A stretch of 64,000 bases of DNA from Congeria kusceri (taxonomy: Eukaryota > Mollusca > Bivalvia > Myida > Dreissenidae). The notes under the pieces were generated by a model that saw only the letters and a list, made by a program, of their open reading frames with translations, did not search any database and was not told where the DNA came from. The translations under genes were made by a program, and so were the position numbers. Of this stretch, positions 24,485-36,936 are shown piece after piece. The stretch is taken from NCBI GenBank assembly GCA_027627225.1, contig CM051034.1, positions 46,253,548 to 46,317,547 on the forward strand. The letters run 5' to 3'. Position 1 is the first letter of the stretch; each line of letters opens with the position of its first letter.

Positions 24485-26520
24485 GTAAGAACGTGGCCAA
24501 TTTCTTAAAATTGCAAGAAAAATATTTCCAGTTTTCATATAATACGAAATCTAGCCATGTCAAGGTCTCTGCATGTTACACTTAATACTAACCAAGAGGC
24601 CATATGAACAGCTTTGAATTAGGTTTAATTTCACAACTGATCTGGAATGACATGAACATTTCTCAGGTAAAAATCTGTTTACAAAGCGAGCTTGTACACA
24701 ATTTAATGAATTTGTAACAAATATTTTATTTTGAATTCATTTATATTTCCAAACATTTTAATAAACACACATATTACTTTTAGCTGCCCCTCTTTGTAAA
24801 TATTTTATTTAGCTAAATATACCTTACTGCATTAAAGGATTGTATGAAATTTTTTACCAAGGGACTTCTTTTATTCAAATGTTTAAAGTATATTCCCATT
24901 ATAACATAACAACTGACCAGATCTGCAGGCCCTAGATTTTAGGGAACTTTGTATCACATAAAAAAGGTAAAGGGGAACAAAAAGTCCTGGTGTAAAGCAA
25001 CTTTATGAGGACAAGCGCCTGATTACAAAAAAATTTTGCTAAGAGAAAACGCCCATATATGGCCCATGCTATACAAGGTAAAAAACTCTTACATGTTACC
25101 ATTTTGCCGAAAGTTTACAAAAGTTAACTGCTCTCAAGAAATTAACAAACCCATTCCCTAAAACCTATTACTTTGCATAACGGGATTAAATGTAAAACCT
25201 GTTTTGGAGAAATTCAATTCTCCTGTCATGAAAAGACCTACCCCCTTATCACTGCAAAGAGCTATATAGTGTTGGATTTAATCACCAACCATGAAAGGCT
25301 TTGGTTTGAAGTCTTAATGGCTTGATGTACTTGTCGAATTTCAATATTTATTGAAGTGATGAAAGCCAGTTTTATTATCTATCTTACTGCCCAACAACAA
25401 ATAATGTCACATATTAATACACAGACCTTGGGGACCATCTCAAGAGAATCGCATTAATGGGAAAAATAATATGTCAACTTTGGGGGTCATCTCAAAAACT
25501 AGTTTGCATGTAATTATTAGGTTTAAATTCTCAGGCCAGATTTTGCTTTTTCTGAGGGATTTTAAAATGGAAATCTGAATTCAGACTTAGCCTTGAAAAT
25601 TAATGATTATGATATTAAATCTTTAATGTACAAAAGAGAAAATACACCGGCATAGAATAACATAATTTAATCTTTCATCTCTGAATGAGGTCTTAGTCTG
25701 TTAAATACACCCTCATTTCCTTTTCAAACCTTGTCAGAACATCATTGGATTTCATTACTGCATAAAAGAATCCTGAAAATGTCATCAAGAGAACTAGGAT
25801 TGCTTCTTTTGCGAAAAGAATGAAAAAATATGATTTTGTAACAGTGCATGTATGACAATAAGAGACTTTATCTTGAGAACGAAATGGTGAAATTATCTTG
25901 TAAGGTGTATTGATAGAAACAACTAGTAACAGGTATTTTAAACACTTTTACTTATTGTGAATTAAGAATTCTATGTAATCTCTTTGTGGATAGACACTGT
26001 AAATGAAATACATTTTTAAATATTTTTGCTGGAAACGATTCAAATACTACATTTTAAGGACGGTTAAGTAGAATAACTACGGTACCACACAAAACTTCTA
26101 CATTTGTAAATCACATAGAGCAGTTTGCAAGGATGGTGATGTTTGTAAAAGGAATACAAGCCAGGCACAAAAAGTCCCTCTCCGGGGTTTCACCAAATAA
26201 TGAACAATCACACACACACATCCCATCTGTCACACTCATTTCCTCAGATGCATGGATAATGATTTAAAACTGTCACATGATTAACGTTCTGTTCTTTCTG
26301 GTTTCATTAAAATTTTCTGCAAAACACGATGGCTGACTGACAGAATAATTTTGAACAGACAAGTTAATTTACATGCAGCGAAGTTTGAGCGAGAAACTGT
26401 TTTATCTGCTTAACATTTCTATATCAGATACACTAGTTTCACAGTCAACCCTCGAAAATTTGTTACGCACCAACGTCATTCTATTGTTTTTGTGAATCAC
26501 CGCATTTTTCATAAATATTA

Positions 26521-27720
26521 ACAAAGGGCACACATGACAAAAGATAATGCTTATGAACTCTGCAATCATTGCAAAGGGCACACATGACAAAAGATACTGC
26601 TTATGAACTCTGCAATCATTACAAAGGGCACACATGACAAAAGATACTGCTTATGAACTCTGCAATCATTACAAAGGGCACACATGACAAAAGATAATGC
26701 TTATGAAATCTGCAATCATTACAAAGGGCACACATAACAAAAGATACTGCTTATGAACTCTGCAATCATTACAAAGGGCACACATGACAAAAGATAATGC
26801 TTATGAACTCTGCAATCATTACAAAGGGCACACATGACAAAAGATAATGCTTATGAACTCTGCAATCATTACAAAGGGCACACATGACAAAAGATAATGC
26901 TTATGAACTCTGCAATCATTACAAAGGGCACACATGACAAAAGATAATGCTTATGAACTCTGCAATCATTACAAAGGGCACACATGACAAAAGATAATGC
27001 TTATGAACTCTGCAATCATTGCAAAGGGCACACATGACAAAAGATACTGCTTATGAACTCTGCAATCATTACAAAGGGCACACATGACAAAAGATACTGC
27101 TTATGAACTCTGCAATCATTACAAAGGGCACACATGACAAAAGATAATGCTTATGAAATCTGCAATCATTACAAAGGGCACACATAACAAAAGATACTGC
27201 TTATGAACTCTGCAATCATTACAAAGGGCACAAATGACAAAAGATAATGCTTATGAACTCTGCAATCATTACAAAGGGCACACATGACAAAAGATAATGC
27301 TTATGAACTCTGCAATCATTACAAAGGGCACACATGACAAAAGATAATGCTTATGAACTCTGCAATCATTACAAAGGGCACACATGACAAAAGATAATGC
27401 TTATGAACTCTGCAATCATTACAAAGGGCACACATAACAAAAGATAATGCTTATGAACTCTGCAATCATTACAAAGGGCACACATGACAAAAGATAATGC
27501 TTATGAACTCTGCAATCATTACAAAGGGCACACATGACAAAAGATAATGCTTATGAACTCTGCAATCATTACAAAGGGCACACATGACAAAAGATACTGC
27601 TTATGAACTCTGCAATCATTACAAAGGGCACACATGACAAAAGATACTGCTTATGAACTCTGCAATCATTACAAAGAGCACACATGACAAAAGATAATGC
27701 TTATGAACTCTGCAATCATT
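26521..27720. repeat. 50-bp satellite-like array, 24 copies, with a nine-unit higher-order repeat
   Basis: The unit starts 'acaaagggcacacatgacaa' and continues to 'ctctgcaatcatt'. Variants (gcaaagg start, atactgc, gaaatc, cacataac) at 26571-26770 recur in the same order at 27021-27220, an offset of 450 bp. This shows duplication of a nine-unit block. Confidence 0.97.
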
Positions 27721-28059
27721 ATTAATGGTGACGTTTTTGCCAACACCAATTATATAACAGATATTACACTTTTTTATAGCAAAATATGCAACAAAATACA
27801 ACAGCTCACTTCACCAAAAATTCCGAAGCATAAATGCAAAATCGCATGCTTTGAAAAGAATTAAATTCAGCCAAAATGCTGCAGTGGTGAACTAGGATAA
27901 TTGAAGTTACAGGTAAGAAAATTGTGGCAATTCTTTGGCATTAATATTTTGCAAATAATTTAAAATCTAAATCTTAGCATTTCTATCATTGCTTATGCTT
28001 CAAATTGAGGCTTTTAAACACTGCCACTTCCTTTGACATTTAATATTTGCAAGAATATA

Positions 28060-28322
28060 TGAGGCGTGTTGTGGGAAAATCTGGCTCAATGCATGTGCGT
28101 AAAGTGTCGTCCCGAATTAGCCTGTGCAGTCTGCACAGGCTAATCCGGGACGTCACTTTCCCCCTACAGTGGATTTATGTTTAGAAGAGGCTTCCATGAA
28201 ACAGAAAATGCCATAAAAGCGGAAAGTGACGTACCGGATTAGCCTGTGCAGACTGCACAGGCTAATCCGAAACGATAGTTAACGTACATACATTAAGCCC
28301 GGTTTTCCCATGACACTCCTCA
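28060..28322. mobile_element. Twin-palindrome miniature element, copy A
   Basis: Ends 'tgaggcgtg..gtgggaaaa' and 'ggttttcccatgac..cctca', flanked by TA on both sides. Two internal palindromes are centred near 28130 and 28252; the second is GGATTAGCCTGTGCAG, then A, then its inverse. No coding sequence, 263 bp. Confidence 0.88.
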
Positions 28323-28699
28323 TAAAATTAAATTTCAACAGATATTCAACATTCCTGTGTTTCCGGGCCCCAGAGGGCCAGCAGAAGGGGGGGGGGACCA
28401 AGAAGGAGCAGGGTACAGCACCCTGCTATTTCCCTCTTGATCATTCCCTCATAGAAGATATAAGCTCAAGGTAATGTCTTACATTTCTCCATCTCTAAAG
28501 CAACTACAGTACAAAGGTCTAGACTCTAAACAAGCCTGAAAGCTTGCACAGTCTGCCAGTTTGTTGAAGGCATCTGTGGCAATAGACACCTCTGTCTGAC
28601 CCTTTTTAAACAGCTGTTGAAGATAACATTAAGTCCCAATGGAAAGCAGAGAATGATGGTATTTTAGTCATTGAATTTGGCAGTGCAAGCTGGAATTCT

Positions 28700-28915
28700 T
28701 ATTATTACTTGAGAGAAAGTGTTACAAGCTGGCCTATATAAAACTGAGAGTCTGAGGGCCAAGCAAGCCCAAAATCTTATATTATAACTTGAGAGAAAGT
28801 GTTACAAGCCGGCCCATATAAAACTGAAAATCTGAGGGCCAAGCAAGCCCACATTCTTATATCATTACTTGAGAGAAAGAAAGTGTAACAAGCCTACCTA
28901 CATGTATATAAAACT
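28700..28915 (+). repeat. Three imperfect copies of a ~77-bp unit
   Basis: 'ttacttgagagaaagtgtta' and 'tataaaactgagagtctgag' recur at about 28710, 28785 and 28865. A related 'tatataaaactgagaatctg' occurs near 11030. Confidence 0.75.
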
Positions 28916-29877
28916 GGTAATCCAAGTATTTAGCCAAAATAACAATTTATTGTTATATCAGTGCAGTGCTTACAAGCTTGCGCTAATTTCAATCACTTAA
29001 GTTTAATTTAGTGTAATTTAGCGCAAACATTGATCCCACATCCTGTAGACTGACCTATTTTCAAAAACAAGTCCATAAAGATTTCTGCAAAGATTTCTTC
29101 CAACAAATTTCGTTTTAGAGGGTAAAATCTACAATTTACATACAGTGTGTGGGGGGGGGGAGCATGGACAAATAAAAACATTAAATATTTTATGAACAGA
29201 CAAAGATGACATTTCAACGACTGGTTCATTTATTCTTTGTAATCATAAAATACATACAACCTACAAAAAAATATGTTGCTGTTGGATTAGAACATGAAAA
29301 GAGAACATTTGACTGAAACCCTGGTTCCTCAAAACATTTCAAGCATTTAGTTCACCACATGTCAGCTAAATAAAACAGAACAGACCTGACCAGGACATGC
29401 CTCAAAGGCTGACAGAACACCTTCAGTGTAAATTGTACTGGCATTTTCTGATTTGCCAGCTAGATTTCCCTGTAACTCAGGGGATAAATGCCTTTGTGGA
29501 GGTGTGGAGCTGGTATTCTTTCTCACTATGTTTATTGACAGGAATGTAATTCCATCTTCAAAGGCTGATCTTAATACTAAGGGCAGGCACAAAGGTGGAT
29601 GACTGTGGTTTGGTTATCACCTGGTGGTAATCAGTGACAGCTCAAGGGTAATGCAGCTGGCAGAACTGGGTGGGTAAGGGGGTGGGTGGAGGGTGAAAAT
29701 ACCAATGAAACATGATGAATTATAATCAATGGACTATTGGGAGACATTTCATTATTTTGATTTCACAATACCATATTCACACACACACACACACTCCCAT
29801 ACATGCACTAATTCTGAAACAGTTACGCCATACTAAACAGACAACAGGACAGTCACACTAAGGTCAACTGAACAGAC

Positions 29878-30075
29878 CTAGTGTGATGTCAATGGACCTA
29901 GTAAACTGATGTGTGATGTCAATGGACCTAGTAAACTGATGTGTGATGTCAATGGACCTAGTAAACTGGTGGGTGACGTCAATGGACCTAGTAAACTGAT
30001 GAGTGATGTCAATGGACCTAGTAAACTGGTGGGTGACGTCAATGGACCTAGTAAACTGATAAGTGATGTTAATGT
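29878..30075. repeat. 30-bp tandem array, about 6-7 copies
   Basis: The unit is 'gatgtcaatggacctagtaa' plus 'actgatgtgt'. Copies differ at a few sites. The minus-strand FTRSIDVTHQ frame is a by-product. Confidence 0.92.
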
Positions 30076-30756
30076 GTGAGTCTATGAACCCAAACAATAA
30101 TTTTCTGAAAACAAGAATAGCGTGTCTTACTTCTATAATTTCTACATGCCAAAACTCAAGAGAAAACTTTCCACAAAAATACTAGCTCTTAAAACGCACA
30201 AAACAGTAACTGTTTCACTCCAAGTCCTTGATTTCTCTGTACAATTTCGAAATGACAGATCAGACGCATTCTGCAGGAGGAAAATTGTACACCCGATGAG
30301 GTGCCATGATTAGAACTCCAGGGATATTTCTGATGACATTTCTACAAAATCGACCCTGATCTCCGGTGACAGTGAGCGATAGAAAGGAAATTCAGGAATC
30401 CCGCTGATCTGATAGTGAGAGAAGCTTTCTCCTGAATGATCATTATTCATGATCGCTACTAGGTGAAAAAGATAATCAATATCAGGCTCAGAAAGTGCAC
30501 AGAAAAAAAGAATCTTCTCTCTACAATTCAATTATAAACCGGTTTCTACTCAAACAGCGGGGTTGGAGTGAAAAAGCTTTCTTTCCACTTTATAAATGAT
30601 TTACCACAGAAAACTTAGGAATGATAACAAAAACTCTTTGAGCATACTACTTTCCCAGTTTCCAAAGAATATCCCTACATTATCTGACCCATCTTGGCCC
30701 ACTGCCATACAGCTTTATTTTCTCCTTCCAAAAAAACTAAATTAATTGCCTAATAT

Positions 30757-31326
30757 TTGCTGGGAGCATTATGGAAAAGAGCTACTACTTTTTCTCTCCA
30801 GAATGCAATTTGTTTTTCTTGGCCCACGTTTCCAGACACTTGTTCCCAGGGAGAGAAAGCCAAGTGGTGTGCTATTAGAATACAGCAAACATTGCAAACA
30901 TGGATGGCAAACATTGCAAACACAGACGGCTCCAGCTGCCAAAGACTCTCTTTGTTTGGCAGGCCTGAGCCACTATCTCTAAGACAGGAGATCTCTGCAG
31001 CTCCTAGAACAGATGCAGTTCTGAGATATTTCTTCAGATTTGGCAATTTGTATGACCTATGGAGAAACTTGGTCCAAATACCTAGGGAAGAAGCTCAGAA
31101 AACATTATCTTGCATGGAAGAAAAAGTAGGGATTGAACAAAATACTAGTTTAAGAAGGTATTATAGAGATGCGCGTCCTTCACTGCACAATCGCGGACAT
31201 ATCTTGCAAGAAAATGATGCGAATGTCAAAGAGGTTGCTTGCAAACCAAGGCCATTCTGTGAAATAAGTATATTAAAGCTCATTACTATGGAACAGGCCA
31301 GGGCCTTTTTTCAGCATTCGAAATGA
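30757..31326 (+). pseudogene. Unrecognised 190-codon open frame, possible decayed element
   Basis: This is the longest open frame in the window that is not built from a tandem repeat. It lacks an early ATG; the first in-frame ATG begins MANIANTDGSS. Later segments include LRYFFRFGNLYDLWRNLVQ and EEAQKTLSCMEEKVGIEQ. Part of the opposite strand is also open. I find no known domain. A dispersed repeat ('ggtaaaggg..aaattcaggtg') starts just after its stop. It may be a relic of a transposon, a host exon, or chance. Confidence 0.18.
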
Positions 31327-31461
31327 TGCTCAGGCTTTTTTTTGCGGGAGAATTATGGCAACAAATTTGGTAAAGGGGAAAAAAAAATTCAGGTGTAAAT
31401 TCAACTTCGGGAGAGCAGGAGAAAATTCCATAATGTTTAAGAAATTTTTCTATGGGATGAT

Positions 31462-31645
31462 GCCAGGGTTGTCATTATCGAATGAAACAAATGATTTTTA
31501 TCTAAATCTAAGCGATTTGGCCAGGGGTCTAGGGGGCCATCTTGTGATTACCTATTGCAATTTTTTAGTGCCTGAAAAAACATATGATTTTCTCATGATT
31601 TTAAGCGATGAATTTGATCGACAATCGGTTAATAATGACAACCCT
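31462..31645. mobile_element. Short inverted-repeat element with CAGGGTTGTCATTA ends
   Basis: CAGGGTTGTCATTA at the left is inverted as TAATGACAACCCTG at the right, about 184 bp. A related fragment with the same left end and 'taagcgattt' interior is at 10756-10870. CAGGG termini resemble hAT elements, but I see no 8-bp target duplication. Confidence 0.5.
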
Positions 31646-32361
31646 GCTGCCTTAATAATATTCTGCTCCTGCTATATAACTTATAAGGTAAAAAAGTACT
31701 GCAGACACTTTCACTGGCCAATATTTTATGTTAAGAAGAAATTCAAGGACATAATTTTAAAATAAGCAAATGTAAAACTGGGATACATACATTATGTTTA
31801 AGTACTCAACAAAACTCTTATGGGTGAAAAAAATTAAGGTAAAGGATTGATCGACCAGAGAAAGCCCATGTTATGCTACCACGAAGGCATCCAAGTGTTT
31901 AGAAACACTGTCAAGACCAGACATACAAATAAATACCTCTGACACTTAACATTTTATAGCACTTTTACATTGATTGAACACTTATCATTAATGTACGTCT
32001 GAACATCTTTTTTTGCATACATTCTTTCACCTTTGAAGGTTAGGGATTTGAGAAAACACTGCTGAAATTCTTATTCCAAGAGATACGCAATCGTCATGCA
32101 AGTTCGTTGTGCACTGTCTGTACAATATTAAACTAATCTATGTTATCATTACAAGCAGACAAAATAGCAATTGGCTACTCAAATTTCAAATCTGCTACTA
32201 CAGTTTCTGAAAATATTTGAAAATGAGGCATATTTTAACACATTCTGATGAAAATATTTCTAAACAACAGGTAATTGTTGCAAAATAAAATGTTTGGCTA
32301 CTAATTCAGATTTCTTAGCGCCAACTCTATCTAATATGGATGGGATCAGGGCCAGTGTCAG

Positions 32362-32745
32362 GGCTCGCATTAAGGGAAATTTGGGAGTAATTTACTGCCA
32401 GTTTTTGTCACAGAACTTCCAAAATTGCAGCCATGGAAGTTGCAGAACTTTCAAAATTGCAGCCATGGCAGTTCCATGATGTTAGGATGAACAAGATAGA
32501 AGAAACATTAAGTAATTTATCTAAATGTATACCGGCACTTCTTTCACTGAATAAAATTGGCATATAAACACTTGATGAAAAAGAACTGGCCTTAAAAACA
32601 CCTTGAATTTTATTTATGAAATGCTCAGTACTTATGTACATGTAGCGCTATACTGTCAAAACTTCCAAATATTATTAGCAAAACTTCAAGAGGCCAGGAA
32701 GTTCAAACTTCCAGTTTACAAAAGTTAATGAAAGCACTGCAGTGT
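32362..32745 (+). repeat. Dispersed ~390-bp repeat (attaagggaa..gggagtaattta), copy 1
   Basis: It contains 'gggagtaatttactgccag', two 'attgcagccatgg' motifs, 'acttgatgaaaaagaactgg' and a right end 'aaacttccagtttacaaaag'. Four copies lie in the window. Confidence 0.75.
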
Positions 32746-35063
32746 TGTGGTTATTTTTCCAGGATTTCTTGAGGTTTTACTGGCTTTGTCGGAGGTCTGA
32801 AAGACTTGCAGAGACTGCTGTTATACAAAAAATACCATTCTATTGTTAAAATTCCTGTCTTTGTGAATGAAACAATGTGATTTTTGCACACATTTGAGAA
32901 TTCTAGGGACCACAAGCTTAAAAGACACTGAGAATTCTAGGGACCACAAGCTTAAAAAACACAACAGTTACCGCTGACTTGAAATTCCATAGCATGTTTT
33001 TGTTTATGACTAAATGATACACAGAACGCTTATTTGGAACAATCATACATTGGATTGGAATACTGCCCAGAATTCATAGCTCTACAATCTACAGAACAGA
33101 ACACAATCAGTCAGGACAGTACAAACACATTCAGTAATTTAGAAGAAAAATGCCAAAATCACCAGAAATTTATGCATAACAGGCTATATGGCAATGATAT
33201 TTGTAGGTAAATGTATATTAAGATCATTTTAGATGATATCACAGCTGTCAGCAGTATAGAAATTACCGCTCAGTGATCGGTGTATTGGCCACCAGCCGAT
33301 AAAATTTGTTTTGAGCCAGTGAAATTATGTTTCCCAATAATTACAGAGTAAATATATTTTCAAACCTTTCAAATTTGTTGAAGACCTTGATATTATATAA
33401 ACTATTTGGTGTACATTTCAGATGTTAGAACAAATTATCATTCCTGTAAGAAATTCAAGGACACGAGTTTCATGAGTAAAGGCCCAAATATGGACACACA
33501 CACATATGCGTACATAGATTGATACAATCACAGAGTCATTTTTGTCAAACACCGAGTTCATAACGACATAGCCAAAACCATATTTTTTGTTCTCAAGTCT
33601 AGCATATCATGGTTTTTGGATCAGAATTATATAATGTTGAAGGAGCTGCTATGAAATGATGTCCTTTAATAGTAAACTGTTCCCTAGATGTACTGTCATG
33701 TCCTTCAATGATAAACTGTTATCTACAATGTTCTATCATTACTAGCCATATAGATCTACATAGTCATGCAACTTATCACGAAGCATGTGACCAACACTTT
33801 CTGAACTGTGATGTCCCAGTTTTGAAAAAAAAGAAGAAGCTTAAAACGAATCGGACATTGATTCTTGAACAGCTTGAAAATTTATAACAAGTAGGCGTTT
33901 CATTTCAAGCAGCTAAATTGGCCTCCATAAAACACTGTCGCCGGCGAACAATTTAACGTTTGAAATTACTTGCTAGCTAGCTAAGACTGATTCTAGGTCA
34001 AATGTTTTTGGATACCAGTACATGGCTGACAACCACTTTTGAGACAAACATATAGACCAAATCAATACGCAGCAAATGGTGTTATCCTGTCTTGATTGAT
34101 AATAAAGTTCAATGAATATAAAGCCTTGAAGATCATGTGGTGTCTTTAAAGAATCGTGTCTTATCCTTAAAACTGTTATTTTCGCGGACAATCATAACAA
34201 AAGGGTAGCTGACTTTGCAAGCACTTGCTTAACGTATGTATATACACGAATAAATTTTATGACTAAAAAAATATCATGACAGTGTTATCTGAGGGCTGCA
34301 AGTATTTAGATTAGGGTCCCAGTATTCCAATTCACGAATAAATGCATGTTAATCACAAACGAATACAATATTGTAACGAAGAACGATCTTGTATGTACAC
34401 ATGCACACACAAAAACTATACAAGCCCTATTTACATGGACAAAATGTTTTCAAGTGTGATGTTCAGGTTGAATAATATATTGTTAACACACATGTAAGTC
34501 CCTTGAAAGCCTGAAAGTGTCATCAGCATCAGGGGTACACACGTAAGTCCCTTGAAAGCCTGAAAGTGTCATCAGCATCAGGGGTGAGGAAATCCCATGC
34601 CCGACTTGGGTAAATTTACTGTCAGAGAAGTAAACATTTCCTTTTCAGTGGAGAAGCAGAATTTCAGTGCAAGAAAATGTTGGGAGTTGATTATTATATA
34701 ATTATATATTAACAACAAGAACAAACTGTGTTTTTGTCTATAATTTATTACAAATGAAATTAGGAATACCCGAAATAAAACTATGATTTTATTTGGACAA
34801 GTGTAATTTGCTTGCGGACAAGTAGATTTAACAAATTAAATTAGTAACGCCCAAATTAAAACTGTAATTTTATTTGGACAAGTGACATTTGCTTGCAGAC
34901 CAGTAGATTTATGCAATGAACTTGTCCATGAACAAGTGAATAATTTAGATATTTCCACACCCTGCAGCACATGTGCAAAGAAGGCTGATGACCCCTTCTG
35001 GCTTTCAAGGGATGATATGCCTATTCACAAACGATTAACTGAATTGCTAAGAAATAACGGTAC

Positions 35064-35180
35064 CTGAAAAATCTGAATTTCTTTTTCCTCAACCAGTCCA
35101 AGAAATCTGTCCACAAGAAACTCAACTGGTTTCCTCTTACACGCGGCCAAACCTGCTTTGTCCACCACAGCCCGGAAACT
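35064..35180 (-). CDS. KDM3: KDM3/JMJD1C-like histone demethylase, internal exon
   Basis: This is a 117-base exon (39 codons, phase 0 to phase 0), with a ctttgcag acceptor and a TTTCAG|gtaccg donor. The peptide begins SFRAVVDKAGL, contains KPVEFLVDRFLGLVEEKE and ends IQIFQ. Joined to the upstream exon it gives WPGL-SFRAVVDKAG, equivalent to the vertebrate WPALTF.PLV segment. The EFLVD motif corresponds to the (V/A)E(F/Y)L(L/V)D motif of KDM3B/JMJD1C. The phases match exactly, so no exon is needed in the 28.4-kb intron upstream. Flanking sequence is AT-rich and non-coding. No catalytic residues are expected this far N-terminal. Confidence 0.88.
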
Positions 35181-35568
35181 CTGCAAAGGATAGAGGACAA
35201 CAGATTATTATTATATTTTTAACAACAGACGACCAGATAAGGCGTGTACATGCATAATTTTTGCATAACAAATCACCGGATATGCAAAAAAAATAAAATC
35301 AGGGTGTACATTTACGTACAGAATTTTATAAATGTTTGCGTACGTATGGAAATCCCGCAAATAAGACACAAAAATGGTATCCAACTGTTAAAGGTGTGGA
35401 TGTGTAAAAAATCCTTATTTAAAACATTTAATATTGTATTCTTGAAATGTCTACTTCATTACTCAACATCACTATATTCAATTGGTTTTGCACTTTTAAG
35501 CTATTAACCAATGTATAACTTTCTGTATGACTTTCCTAATGAGAGTACATTTACCACCATACATTTAA

Positions 35569-36071
35569 AGGGACTTGTTCACAGATTGGGACATTTTTTG
35601 AAGTGTGTCATTAAATGCCTTAAATTGTTAGATTTAAACATCGGAACTCTAGAGCTCCATTATAATAACAAGAATAGAATTAAAAAAGAGAAATTAAAAG
35701 AAAAAAGTTTGTCCCTATCGGGGCTCGAACCAGTGCCCTTTGGATTAAAAGGTTATCGCCGTAACCACTCGGCCATCCGGACTGTTATAAGAAGCCTGCG
35801 TTTAATACTTGATATAAGTGATCCACGTGTTGTTACAAAATTTAACGGAAACAACAGAAACATTCCAAATTATTCAATCGTTTGGCGTTTGTAACGCTTT
35901 ATAATTTTATCAATTTCAAATGTTCACTATTCATAAACGAAACTGTATTTTCATAATGAGTCTACGCCATTAGTGTCATTTCGCTCCCTGGTGTACAGTG
36001 TTCTTTTATTTTTTGAATCTGTGACAAAAAGTTGGGAAAATGTCATTTTGACAATCTGTGAACAAGTCCCT
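35569..36071. mobile_element. 503-bp TTAA-flanked element carrying a tRNA-like module
   Basis: The ends are perfect 20-bp inverted repeats AGGGACTTGTTCACAGATTG, flanked by TTAA at 35565-35568 and 36072-36075. TTAA duplication is the signature of piggyBac-type transposition (established for that superfamily). The interior includes a minus-strand tRNA-like block (separate entry) and 'ccacgtgttgt..caatt.aacg'. A second copy is at about 51340-51819. The long plus-strand frame crossing it is not a gene. Confidence 0.8.
35711..35782 (-). other. tRNA-like module with Pol III A/B boxes inside the TTAA element
   Basis: On the minus strand, 72 bases start GTCCGGATGGCCGAGTGGTT (a D arm of Leu/Ser type, A-box-like). 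They then have CTTTTAAT in the anticodon region and ACTGGTTCGAGCC (B-box). It lacks the long variable arm expected of Leu/Ser tRNAs. The acceptor stem pairs at its outer four bases but has mismatches further in, so it is a relic or promoter module rather than a working tRNA gene. Confidence 0.65.
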
Positions 36072-36710
36072 TTAAAGCACTGCGCGTACATTTACTCCCA
36101 TAAATTTGTTAGAGTGTACATTTACACTGATGTACATTTCAAAGTTATCTGAGTTCTGAACAAATAATATATAATATAATAATAATTCAATAACAAATTA
36201 TTATATACATGAGAAAATAACATTTTTATCAACAGGGCTTTTTTTTCAGAAGCTGAGTGCAGCCATACCCTTTGTTTTGGGAAAAATTATTGCCAACATA
36301 TATGGTAAAGGGAAACAAAAAATTCGGGTTTAATGTCAACTTTGGGGGAAAGGTTCATGTTAATCTTATTTTGCTTGCCATTGATGTCCATATTTGCCAC
36401 TGCTACATGTATAAGCCATGTTTAGTACCGTACATTACTTAATATGAATTATTTATTAACATTCAATTACATAATAAAAGATAGCTATTATTTATTAATA
36501 TTAAATTAGTTTTAAATATATTTATAGTTTTTCATTATTAAAAATTATTTTGATATAACATAATATAGCTACGCTTTATATTTAAATTGTTTTTATCGAT
36601 TTATATTGATCGACCAGTCAACTGGCCTTCAGATTTGAACAATTAGCAACTATTAACTTTGTTAACCACATCTGGCCTACAACAGTCTCACAACTTAAAC
36701 AAAACCCATG

Positions 36711-36936
36711 TGAGGGCGCGTCATGGGAAAACCGGACTTAATGCATGTGCGTAAAGAGTCGTACCCCGATTAGCCTGTGCAGTCCACATAGGCTAATCCG
36801 GGATGACACTTTCCGCCTAAAGTGGATTTATGGTTAGAAGACACTTCATTGAAACAGAAAAGCGGACTGCACAGGCTAATCTGGGACGACACTTTACGCA
36901 CATGCATTAAGTCCGGTTTTCCCACGACGCACCTCA
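36711..36936. mobile_element. Twin-palindrome miniature element, copy B
   Basis: Same ends and interior as copy A, 226 bp. The second palindrome is reduced to its right arm. The flanking dinucleotide is TG on both sides rather than TA. Confidence 0.85.

Larger units (their letters stand above)
17040..35063 (-). other. KDM3 intron, 18,024 bp
   Basis: Both borders are canonical. It carries many repeats (listed separately) and one candidate plus-strand exon at 23894-24484. Positions 18850-20100, 22120-23880, 24510-26520, 27720-28050 and 32750-34480 are AT-rich with only scattered short duplications, for example two copies of about 33 bp near 32895-32960 and two of about 50 bp near 34490-34590. 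Confidence 0.8.

Noticed and set aside
26521..27720. CRISPR-like array
   Set aside because: The 50-bp units are contiguous and nearly identical, with no unique spacers, in a eukaryotic intron.
35711..35782. A functional tRNA gene
   Set aside because: The D arm is Leu/Ser type but the variable arm is absent and the acceptor stem has mismatches. It recurs inside a repeated element.
35511..35894. 127-codon plus-strand open frame
   Set aside because: It runs across the border and the tRNA-like block of the TTAA element.
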